15,064 bases of DNA from Bacillota bacterium (GTDB lineage Bacteria; Bacillota; Clostridia; Lachnospirales; Lachnospiraceae): assembly GCA_023410575.1 (NCBI GenBank), contig JAEYPP010000058.1, positions 1 through 15,064 of the forward strand, read 5' to 3'. The position numbers and the translations under genes are program-made. Positions 1 to 5,598 of this stretch are shown one piece after another (position 1 is the stretch's first letter; the number at the start of each line of letters is the position of its first letter). The notes beneath the pieces are model-generated. The model did not search any database, was not told where the DNA came from, and saw only the letters and a list, made by a program, of their open reading frames with translations.

Positions 1-341
1 AAAGCTTTATCGACTGTTGCATCGGTTGTGGAGTTAGTTTCCTTAGGTAGAAGTTTTAGAATTAAGGAGTCTGAAGATGATTGTTCCACTAAAAATGAAG
101 CAGAGTCTCCGATAAAAAGAGGAAATGAACTTTCCAAAGAGGCCCTTAGTGTTTGACCGTCACTTAATAGAATTTGGATATCGGACCCTCGAAGGTTGAT
201 CACTTCACCTTTTAGAATTTCTCCTTTAATAAACTCACTGATCGAAGTATGCTGTTTCATTGAAGAAGGATAAGCCAGACGCAAAGATGCGCTAGTTGAG
301 ATATTTTGATTTAGATTGATGTTGCGATTATTTGTCTGCAT
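1..341 (-). CDS. FliK-like / DUF6240-like protein, C-terminus beyond window
   Basis: An open frame reads leftwards from ATG at 341-339 and runs off the window edge with no stop, giving 113 visible residues. A strong ribosome binding site (AAGGAGGAG) lies just upstream of the ATG. The first ~35 residues are polar, Asn/Ser-rich and probably disordered. Residues ~36-98 look like a small beta-barrel, with alternating hydrophobic strands around LKGEVINLRGSDIQILL and a later SDSLILKLLP strand. This pattern resembles the N-terminal region of the FliK-like proteins of Clostridia (DUF6240) that are often encoded beside rnhB and an FhlB/EscU-like gene. The usual C-terminal FliK domain would lie outside the window, so the family name is an inference from the N-terminus alone. 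The coding call itself is solid; the function is not. Confidence 0.6.
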   Translation of the reverse strand, partial: MQTNNRNINLNQNISTSASLRLAYPSSMKQHTSISEFIKGEILKGEVINLRGSDIQILLSDGQTLRASLESSFPLFIGDSASFLVEQSSSDSLILKLLPKETNSTTDATVDKA

Positions 342-416
342 GTTCTCCTCCTTAATCACCTAGTTCATATGTATCATCATGATACGATAAACGAGATAAA
401 TCTTGCTATAGATTAT

Positions 417-443
417 ATATCGACTTTTCTCTTATTTTCTATA
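417..443 (-). promoter_or_regulatory. candidate sigma-D (flagellar sigma) promoter for the FliK-like gene
   Basis: Read on the minus strand, TATA (443-440), a 15-base spacer and GTCGATAT (424-417) match the Bacillus sigma-D consensus TAAA-N15-GCCGATAT at 10 of 12 positions with exact spacing. It lies about 75 bases upstream of the FliK-like start. A sigma-A reading of the overlapping TATAAT gives no good -35. The AT-rich background makes a chance match possible. Confidence 0.35.
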
Positions 444-454
444 GGGATATGGAA

Positions 455-698
455 CAAAAGTACGGAAAGAAGACATCATTTTGCACATGGGAAGGTGAGC
501 ATGGGATGACAAACATAATTCATCCGCAACACGCTTTCGCTTGAATGAAGTGCGTAGCGGTACGTAAGGGCCTAAAACACAGGCCCTAAGTACCGACGAC
601 TTCATAACAGTATGCTTCTGAATTATGTTTGTCATCCCATATGAAGCAAGTCTATTGATGTGCAAAATGACGATTGAGGTTATAGAAAAATACTTTTG
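455..698. repeat. large palindromic repeat element, copy A (complete)
   Basis: Nested inverted repeats are visible. The outer arms CAAAAGTAC (455-463) and its near mirror (690-698) enclose a 12-bp perfect pair (477-488 with 658-669). Inside that is a 22-bp perfect pair (501-522 with 619-640). The centre adds TGAAGT/ACTTCA (546-551 with 599-604), GGTAC/GTACC (559-563 with 590-594) and AGGGCCT/AGGCCCT (567-573 with 581-587), closing on a loop near 574-580. The right arm, read as reverse complement, matches the left arm of copy C at about 41 of 49 bases. Open frames on the minus strand here are by-products of the palindrome and lack a convincing ribosome binding site. It resembles a MITE or a structured intergenic repeat; no transposase is present. 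Confidence 0.8.
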
Positions 699-810
699 AA
701 AGAAGGTTGACGTCCTTTTGCACAAAGAAATGTTATGGGTATGGGATGACAAATATAATTTATACGCAACACGTTATCGCTTGAATGAAGTTCGTTAAGG
801 GTCTAAAATA
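699..810. repeat. half copy (left arm and part of core) of the palindromic element, copy B
   Basis: The stretch from ~737 to 810 is a diverged direct repeat of 499-577. It has the same order of landmarks: TATGGGATGAC, AAATATAATT, CGCAACACG, CGCTTGAATGAAG and GGGTCTAAAA. The preceding arm (~709-736, CTTTTGCACAAAGAAATG) matches the reverse complement of the right arm of copy C more closely than it matches copy A. The right half is absent, so this copy cannot form the full palindrome. Copies A and B are head-to-tail with almost no spacer. Confidence 0.7.
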
Positions 811-824
811 ATATAAATGGTGAG

Positions 825-853
825 TTGCCAAAGAATACAAAGTGTAGTATATT
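825..853 (+). promoter_or_regulatory. sigma-A promoter for the amidotransferase/phosphatase pair
   Basis: TTGCCA (825-830), a 17-base spacer and TATATT (848-853) form a good sigma-A promoter immediately after repeat copy B. It implies an untranslated leader of roughly 120 bases before the ATG at 983. No riboswitch-like fold was recognised in that leader. Confidence 0.6.
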
Positions 854-982
854 ATTACAAAAGTAATTTAAGTGAGGTGATATTACACTTGTTTTTTTAC
901 TTTTATTAGTAATTATGTGATACATAGCATTGATTAAGTAAGAGTTTGCTTTGATGAAATTAAGATTAGGAGGTAATGTTCT

Positions 983-1726
983 ATGAAACCAGTAATAGGT
1001 ATAACACCGCAATATAATCTTGAAAATCAACAAATTAAAATTGAAAGAGTATATTTTCAATCAATTGAAGATGCTGGAGGTATTCCTGTTTTATTGCCTT
1101 TATATAACAATGCGAATGAATTAACTGATTTAGTATCTAGGCTGGATGGCGTGGTATTTACCGGTGGTCCAGATGTGAATCCTAGATATTTTAAAGAAGA
1201 ACCAATACCGGAATGTGGAGTAATTATTCCAGAGAGAGACGAATTAGAACTAAAGTTAGTTCCAATTATCATGAAGCAGAGGCTTCCAATCCTTGGAATA
1301 TGTCGAGGAATCCAAACCTTAAATATTGCACTTGGAGGAGACATCTATCAAGATGTGCGAGCTCAGTATGAACCACAGAGTGAGGTAAGAGTTGCACATT
1401 ATCAGAAAGCAGGGAGAGCAACTTTGACTCATAAAGTGACGATTGAGGAAAGAACATTACTTTCTAAAATCATTGGAAAAGATGAGATCTGGGTGAATAG
1501 CTTTCATCATCAGTCCATACGTAAAATTGCAGATGGCCTGACACTAGCAGCAACTGCATCGGATGGATTAACAGAAGCAATCACGAAAGAAGATTATCCA
1601 TTCTTCCTTGGTGTTCAATGGCATCCAGAGGATTTATCTAAAATAGATGAGTATGCACAGAAAATATTCAATGAATTCATTATTGCCGCTAGTGCAAATA
1701 AAAGTTTTAGATGTATAAAATGTTAA
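983..1726 (+). CDS. gamma-glutamyl-gamma-aminobutyrate hydrolase-like class I glutamine amidotransferase (peptidase C26)
   Basis: This 247-residue protein has the triad of the class I glutamine amidotransferase fold. The nucleophile is Cys107 in GICRGIQ, with His214 and Glu216 in VQWHPE. The oxyanion-side motif TGGPDVNP is at 60-67 and GGDIYQD at 118-124. This is the PuuD/peptidase C26 pattern: hydrolysis of gamma-glutamyl amide bonds, as in putrescine breakdown by way of gamma-glutamyl-GABA. The exact substrate cannot be read from sequence, and no other polyamine genes are nearby. Length is normal for the family. The start is supported by TAGGAGG about 8 bases upstream. The last ~10 residues (Lys/Cys-rich) extend beyond the fold. 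The protein is expected to be cytoplasmic, and the next gene starts 16 bases downstream, so co-transcription is likely. Confidence 0.88.
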   Translation: MKPVIGITPQYNLENQQIKIERVYFQSIEDAGGIPVLLPLYNNANELTDLVSRLDGVVFTGGPDVNPRYFKEEPIPECGVIIPERDELELKLVPIIMKQRLPILGICRGIQTLNIALGGDIYQDVRAQYEPQSEVRVAHYQKAGRATLTHKVTIEERTLLSKIIGKDEIWVNSFHHQSIRKIADGLTLAATASDGLTEAITKEDYPFFLGVQWHPEDLSKIDEYAQKIFNEFIIAASANKSFRCIKC

Positions 1727-1742
1727 TAAAGCGGAGCGTAAA

Positions 1743-2357
1743 ATGCTAATTTACTTAATTCGACATGGTCAAACAAATTACAATAAACAGAGTCGACTGC
1801 AAGGTCAAACAGATATTGATTTAAATGAGCAAGGAAGGCTTTTGGCAGGTATTACCGGGGAAGCACTCAAGAATGTAAAGTTTGATTATGTTATTTCCTC
1901 TCCTTTAACAAGAGCCATGGAGACTGCAAGAATCATTATAAGAGAAAAAGAGGTGCCTATAATTGCAGAGGCCAGAGTTCAAGAGATTGGATTTGGAGAT
2001 TATGAGGGCTTATGTTTTGGAATAGAAGGATACAACATTCCTAATCCGAATTTTAAGTATTTCTTTACGGCACCTGAGCAATATCAAGTTCCACCACATG
2101 GTGAGAGCTTTGATGATATCATAAAGAGAACTGGTGAGTTCTTGCATGAGCTTATCAATACCTCGGAGTTTCAAAACAAAACAATTCTGGTATCCACACA
2201 TGGCTGTGCACTCAAGGCAATTCTTGCTAATATTAGGAAAGTTCCTGTGAGTGAATTCTGGGGAGAGGGAGTTCATAAGAACTGTGCAGTATCTATAATA
2301 AATGCCCAAAATGGTAAAATCGAAATCGTAGAAGAAGGAAAGATATACTATAGTTAA
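1743..2357 (+). CDS. histidine phosphatase family protein (phosphoglycerate mutase-like)
   Basis: This 204-residue protein carries the branch signature LIRHGQTNYN, in which Arg7 and His8 form the phosphate pocket and His8 is the phosphorylated residue. Other catalytic positions are Arg57 in SPLTRAMETA, Glu81 in QEIGFGDYEG (the acid/base) and His153 in STHGCALK. It removes phosphate from a small molecule by way of a phosphohistidine. Similar proteins are annotated as phosphoglycerate mutase, alpha-ribazole phosphatase or broad-specificity phosphatase, and the substrate cannot be assigned here. There are no cobalamin genes nearby to favour CobC. A modest ribosome binding site (GCGGAGCG) precedes the ATG by a few bases. 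It follows the amidotransferase gene by 16 bases and probably shares its promoter at 825-853. The palindromic element copy C begins right after the stop and may end transcription. Confidence 0.88.
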   Translation: MLIYLIRHGQTNYNKQSRLQGQTDIDLNEQGRLLAGITGEALKNVKFDYVISSPLTRAMETARIIIREKEVPIIAEARVQEIGFGDYEGLCFGIEGYNIPNPNFKYFFTAPEQYQVPPHGESFDDIIKRTGEFLHELINTSEFQNKTILVSTHGCALKAILANIRKVPVSEFWGEGVHKNCAVSIINAQNGKIEIVEEGKIYYS

Positions 2358-2360
2358 AAC

Positions 2361-2624
2361 GCAAAAGTACTTTTCTATAATTTCACTCGTCATTTTACAC
2401 ATATATAGACCTACCAAAAATGGGGCTGTCGCACTAGCTGAATATTGTATAAAAGAATGAAGGGCGATGGTATTTTTCAGAGTGCCTTACAAGTCCCCAC
2501 ACGCACTTTGTGGAGCTTGTGAGCGTAGCGCTACAGCGAAAATATACCATCGCCCTTCATTCTTTATTCATACTGCCCTTATTGCGACAGCCCCATACTC
2601 ATAACATTTCTTGTGTAAAATGAC
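2361..2624. repeat. large palindromic repeat element, copy C (complete)
   Basis: Three perfect nested inverted repeats are visible: 13 bp (2389-2401 with 2612-2624, GTCATTTTACACA), 13 bp (2421-2433 with 2583-2595, TGGGGCTGTCGCA) and 20 bp (2454-2473 with 2544-2563). Its left arm (2361-2409) matches the reverse complement of 651-699 in copy A at about 41 of 49 bases. Its right arm matches the arm of copy B. The central sequence is unrelated to the centre of copy A but recurs at 12540-12593. It sits between two convergent genes, where the folded RNA could help terminate both transcripts, although it lacks a classic U-run. Confidence 0.8.
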
Positions 2625-2642
2625 TAGATTTCTGACTTTTTA

Positions 2643-3431
2643 TTATTTTGGTTGTTTTCCGATGTAAGCTAGAATACCACCATCTACGTAAAGGATGTGA
2701 CCATTTACGAAATCAGAAGCGTCAGAAGCTAAGAATACAGCTGGGCCAGCTAAATCTTCAGGAGTTCCCCAACGAGCAGCAGGAGTCTTAGCAATAATAA
2801 AGTTATTGAAAGGATGTCCTTCTTCTCTTAATGGAGCAGTCTGAGGAGTAGCGATGTAACCAGGTCCAATACCATTACACTGAATATTGAATTCACCATA
2901 TTCAGAAGCAATGTTCTTTGTTAACATCTTAAGGCCACCCTTAGCTGCGGCGTAAGCAGATACAGTTTCACGTCCTAATTCACTCATCATAGAGCAGATG
3001 TTAATGATTTTTCCGTGACCTTTTTTGATCATGCTAGGAATACAAGCTTTTGCTACGATAAAAGGTGCATTCAAATCTACGTCGATAACCTGTCGAAACT
3101 CTGCAGCAGTCATCTCACACATAGGGATACGTTTAATGATACCAGCATTGTTAACTAAGATATCAATAACACCAACTTCTTTTTCAATCTGAGCAACCAT
3201 TGCATTCACTTGTTCTTCATTTGTAACATCGCAAACATAACCGTGAGCAGTAATTCCAGCTTCTTTATATGCTGCAATACCTTGATCTACTAATTCTTGT
3301 TTGATATCATTAAATACAATTGTAGCACCTGCCGCTGCATAGGAGCTAGCAATTGCAAAACCAATACCGTAAGAAGCACCAGTTACTAACGCTATCTTAC
3401 CTTCAAGAGAAAAATTCTTTAAACTTTCCAT
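2643..3431 (-). CDS. SDR-family gluconate 5-dehydrogenase / 2-deoxy-gluconate 3-dehydrogenase-like oxidoreductase
   Basis: This 262-residue classical short-chain dehydrogenase has the cofactor-binding TGASYGIG at 17-24, Asp68 in the CDVT motif, NNAG at 94-97 and a complete tetrad: Asn121, Ser147, Tyr160 and Lys164 (YAAAK). PGYIAT (190-195) follows the active site and the C-terminal FVNGHILYVDGG is typical. The body most resembles gluconate 5-dehydrogenase (IdnO/Gno) and KduD-type enzymes, which interconvert keto and hydroxy sugar acids with NAD(P)H in hexonate or hexuronate breakdown. Glycine-rich SDRs are hard to assign to a substrate, so the sugar-acid role is a family-level inference. It is supported by the LacI/cre-like operators upstream. 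GGAGG sits 8 bases before the ATG. It is alone on its strand within this region. Confidence 0.85.
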   Translation of the reverse strand: MESLKNFSLEGKIALVTGASYGIGFAIASSYAAAGATIVFNDIKQELVDQGIAAYKEAGITAHGYVCDVTNEEQVNAMVAQIEKEVGVIDILVNNAGIIKRIPMCEMTAAEFRQVIDVDLNAPFIVAKACIPSMIKKGHGKIINICSMMSELGRETVSAYAAAKGGLKMLTKNIASEYGEFNIQCNGIGPGYIATPQTAPLREEGHPFNNFIIAKTPAARWGTPEDLAGPAVFLASDASDFVNGHILYVDGGILAYIGKQPK

Positions 3432-3455
3432 GATAAACCTCCACAGGATGAAATT

Positions 3456-3486
3456 ATTATCGGATTATGTAAGAAATTCCGATAAT
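3456..3486. promoter_or_regulatory. inverted repeat in the SDR leader, candidate operator or hairpin
   Basis: ATTATCGGA (3456-3464) and TCCGATAAT (3478-3486) form a perfect 9-bp inverted repeat with a 13-base spacer. It lies about 25 bases upstream of the SDR start codon. The position and the 22-base centre-to-centre spacing (two helical turns) suit a dimeric repressor. The sequence could instead be an mRNA hairpin just upstream of the ribosome binding site. Confidence 0.45.
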
Positions 3487-3615
3487 CGATAGTAAACACA
3501 AATATTAGATTACAATTAAAGCGCATTGTAACGTTAACATTACTTCATAAGTTGCTATTAATAATGAAATAAGTTAACTAGAATGAATAAGAGCTGTTTA
3601 ATATATACGAAATAA

Positions 3616-3629
3616 TAAAAGCGCTTACA
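3616..3629. promoter_or_regulatory. cre-like / LacI-family operator 1
   Basis: TAAAAGCGCTTACA contains the AAGCGCTT palindrome. On the opposite strand it reads TGTAAGCGCTTTTA, close to the CcpA catabolite-responsive element consensus and to LacI-family operators. It lies 185 bases upstream of the SDR start and also upstream of the relic reading frame at 3777. A related half-site (AAAGCGCATTGTAACGTTA) is at 3518-3536, overlapping the perfect palindrome TAACGTTA. Which regulator binds is not known. Confidence 0.45.
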
Positions 3630-3725
3630 ATTAATTTATAATATATCAATATTTACGAGGAGTATTATATATTGAAAATACACAAATTTCAATAGTGGAT
3701 TTAAGTTCACGCATTTATAATATCA

Positions 3726-3739
3726 TGAAAGCACTTACA
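3726..3739. promoter_or_regulatory. cre-like / LacI-family operator 2
   Basis: TGAAAGCACTTACA is a second site in the same orientation as operator 1. The two share AAAGC(G/A)CTTACAATT, so the likeness extends past the cre core. It differs from a perfect palindrome by one central base. It is 110 bases from operator 1, a distance compatible with DNA looping by a tetrameric LacI-type repressor. Confidence 0.4.
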
Positions 3740-3776
3740 ATTGCATGAGGAAAAAGAAAATTTTTAGGAGGTTTTT

Positions 3777-3914
3777 TTATCGAACAGAACACAAAGATTG
3801 TTCAACAAAGAATTGCAAGCTAAGTCAGCTCAAAGTAATTCATGGAAATGGCTTGAATATATAATAAATATTGATTATAATCAAAATAATAAGCGTAGGC
3901 ACAAACTTAATTAA
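3777..3914 (+). pseudogene. relic reading frame behind an orphan strong ribosome binding site
   Basis: TTTTTAGGAGGT (3761-3772) is an excellent Shine-Dalgarno, but no ATG, GTG or TTG lies at the right distance. The bases there read TTTTTTATCGAAC. One frame stays open from the TTA at 3777 through TCG AAC AGA to a TAA at 3912, encoding a basic, polar peptide of about 45 residues with no recognisable domain. Loss of a start codon (for example ATGTCGAAC shortened to ATCGAAC) would explain the arrangement. With the operators upstream it looks like the control region of a lost sugar-responsive gene. The alternative is a chance SD-like sequence. Confidence 0.3.
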
Positions 3915-3923
3915 ACTTACTTG

Positions 3924-3946
3924 GTTACATAAATTGGTTATGTGAC
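3924..3946. promoter_or_regulatory. inverted repeat in the yqeG operon upstream region, with weak promoter
   Basis: GTTACATAA (3924-3932) and TTATGTGAC (3938-3946) pair at 8 of 9 positions around a 5-base loop. TTGGTT at 3934-3939 followed after 19 bases by TATTAT (3959-3964) is a weak sigma-A candidate overlapping this repeat. If real, the repeat would act as an operator for the yqeG-aroKQ block, which has no better promoter within 100 bases. Confidence 0.3.
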
Positions 3947-4022
3947 ATTATATTTAGGTATTATGAGTAAATGAAAGAAAGACTCAATTACTTAATCAAA
4001 GAACATTGCAAGAGAGGTATTT

Positions 4023-4547
4023 ATGTTTCAAAAATTTTATCCATCCTATTATGTGGATTCGTCATACCAGATTCCTTATGAAAAATTATATCAGCAAGGA
4101 TATCGAGGGATTATATTCGATATCGATAATACTTTAGTTCCTCATGGTGCAGATGCAAGTCAAGAAGCAATCGAATTAATGAAGCGTATTCGCAACATTG
4201 GTTTTTCTGTATGCTTTATTTCCAATAATCATGAAGAGCGTGTTTCTAGATTCAATCGAGAGATTCGTGCGAAGTATGTATATGAGGCGAAAAAGCCTTC
4301 AACGAAAAATTATCGTAAAGCAATGGAATTTATGGGAACAACAAAAGAAACAACTTTTTTTGTGGGTGATCAGATTTTTACGGATGTATATGGCGCAAAT
4401 CGAACAGGCATTACCTCATTTTTAGTAAAACCAATTGATAAGCATGAAGAAATTCAAATAATTATAAAACGAAGACTTGAGTGGATTGTATTAAAGTGTT
4501 ATAAAAGAAAAATGCGAAATGATAAGCTAAAGAAAGATAAGAGATAA
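4023..4547 (+). CDS. yqeG: YqeG family HAD IIIA-type phosphatase
   Basis: This 174-residue HAD-superfamily hydrolase belongs to the YqeG group. Motif I is DIDNTL at 33-38, with Asp33 the nucleophile and Asp35 the acid/base. Motif II is ISNN (66-69), motif III Lys91 in AKKPS and motif IV GDQIFTD (115-121). YqeG proteins are about 170 residues, small-capped (subclass IIIA) and related to phosphatidylglycerophosphate phosphatase Gep4. The physiological substrate in bacteria is not settled. The C-terminal ~30 residues are strongly basic (RRLEWIVLKCYKRK and after), which could bring it to the membrane surface or to RNA. An AGAGAGGT ribosome binding site precedes the ATG. It is the first gene of a block with aroK, 4 bases downstream of its stop, and the two are almost surely co-transcribed. 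Confidence 0.88.
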   Translation: MFQKFYPSYYVDSSYQIPYEKLYQQGYRGIIFDIDNTLVPHGADASQEAIELMKRIRNIGFSVCFISNNHEERVSRFNREIRAKYVYEAKKPSTKNYRKAMEFMGTTKETTFFVGDQIFTDVYGANRTGITSFLVKPIDKHEEIQIIIKRRLEWIVLKCYKRKMRNDKLKKDKR

Positions 4548-4551
4548 TAAG

Positions 4552-5067
4552 ATGAAGGATAATATTGTGCTAATCGGATTTATGGGAAGTGGAAAGACGA
4601 CGATTGGAGAGAAACTTGCTCTATCTATGGAGTATGATTTTATCGATACGGATCAATATATTGAGGTTTTGACTGGGAAAAGTATTAATGATATTTTTTC
4701 CTCTGAGGGCGAAGTAGCGTTTCGTAGGTTAGAAACAAAATGTCTCACAGAGTTCAAGCAATCATTGCATCACTGTGTTCTTGCTACGGGTGGTGGTATG
4801 CCACTGAAAGAGGAGAATGCAGCCTTGTTGCGTGAAATTGGAATGGTTATTTTTTTAAAAACATCAAAAGAGGTTACATACGCACGTCTTAAGCAGGATA
4901 CAACTCGTCCATTGTTACAAGGTGAGAATCCTAAGAAAAAAATAGAAGATTTGTTAACCAAACGAATGCCTTTTTATGAAAAGGTAGCTGATGTGGTAGT
5001 TTCAACAGATGATTGTTCGTTTGACTCAATTATTAAGGAAATTCAAAACTATTATAAAGTGAGGTAA
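4552..5067 (+). CDS. aroK: shikimate kinase
   Basis: This 171-residue P-loop kinase phosphorylates shikimate at the 3-hydroxyl with ATP, the fifth step of chorismate synthesis, in the cytoplasm. Walker A is GFMGSGKTT (9-17). The shikimate-binding residues are all present: Asp32 and Asp34 (DTD), Arg58 in the FRRLE motif and the GGG turn at 80-82. Arg119 (TRPLL) sits in the lid, and Arg138 with Tyr142 (RMPFYE) closes the substrate site. Length is standard for AroK. The ribosome binding site is weak (AAGAGATAATAAG), suggesting translational coupling to yqeG, whose stop is 4 bases upstream. aroQ follows after 5 bases, so two shikimate-pathway enzymes are adjacent. Confidence 0.95.
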   Translation: MKDNIVLIGFMGSGKTTIGEKLALSMEYDFIDTDQYIEVLTGKSINDIFSSEGEVAFRRLETKCLTEFKQSLHHCVLATGGGMPLKEENAALLREIGMVIFLKTSKEVTYARLKQDTTRPLLQGENPKKKIEDLLTKRMPFYEKVADVVVSTDDCSFDSIIKEIQNYYKVR

Positions 5068-5072
5068 AAGTT

Positions 5073-5510
5073 GTGAAACTACTTGTTTTAAATGGACCAA
5101 ATATCAACTTTCTTGGAATTCGAGAAAAAGGTATTTATGGAGAACAAAATTTCAATTATTTGTTAAAAATGTTACAAAAGAAAGCAGAAGAAAAAAATAT
5201 TACGATTGAAACCTTTCAAAGCAATTGTGAGGGTGAAATTATCGATCGATTACAACAGGCATATTTTGAACAGGTAAATGGGATTATTATTAATCCAGGA
5301 GCTTATACTCATTATAGCATTGCAATTCGAGATGCTCTAGCAAGTCTTGAGATACCTAAGATTGAGGTACATATCTCCAATGTGCATAAGAGAGAAGAAT
5401 TTCGCCATGTATCAGTAACTGCGCCAGTTTGTACCGGACAAATCGTCGGACTTGGATTATATGGATATTTACTAGCAGTTGATTATATTCTAGAACAGAA
5501 CTTATCATAA
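5073..5510 (+). CDS. aroQ: type II 3-dehydroquinate dehydratase
   Basis: This 145-residue enzyme dehydrates 3-dehydroquinate to 3-dehydroshikimate, and type II enzymes work as dodecamers. The signature NGPNINFLGIREKGIYG is at 7-23, with the catalytic Arg17 and Tyr22. NPGAYTH (74-80), the EVHISN strand with His100 (98-103) and the REEFRH motif (107-112, Arg111) complete the active site. The gene uses a GTG start at 5073, placed 5 bases after aroK and preceded by GAGGT. The next ATG in frame would remove the conserved N-terminal strand, so GTG is the right start. It is unusual only in that aroK and aroQ are adjacent without the other aro genes. The aroQ-M24 peptidase-efp order matches yqhS-yqhT-efp of Bacillus subtilis. 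Confidence 0.95.
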   Translation: MKLLVLNGPNINFLGIREKGIYGEQNFNYLLKMLQKKAEEKNITIETFQSNCEGEIIDRLQQAYFEQVNGIIINPGAYTHYSIAIRDALASLEIPKIEVHISNVHKREEFRHVSVTAPVCTGQIVGLGLYGYLLAVDYILEQNLS

Positions 5511-5598
5511 GATTCAGACTTAAGTTTGAAGAATGTACTAGTAAGAAAAAAATTGTTTTAGAGATACTATAGAATAAGGATTAGATTAGGAGCTCGAT

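Noticed and set aside
432..752. Minus-strand open frame of 106 codons in the first intergenic region
   Set aside because: It lies wholly on the palindromic repeats A and B, has no ribosome binding site, and its composition is that of repeat sequence.
455..810. CRISPR array
   Set aside because: The repeats here are long nested palindromes with one full and one half copy. There are no short regularly spaced direct repeats with unique spacers, and no cas genes.
854..982. Riboswitch in the leader of the amidotransferase gene
   Set aside because: The ~120-base leader is AT-rich without a recognisable aptamer core or a terminator/antiterminator pair.
2361..2624. Insertion sequence
   Set aside because: Inverted arms are present, but the interior has no transposase frame and is itself palindromic. 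A non-autonomous repeat fits better.
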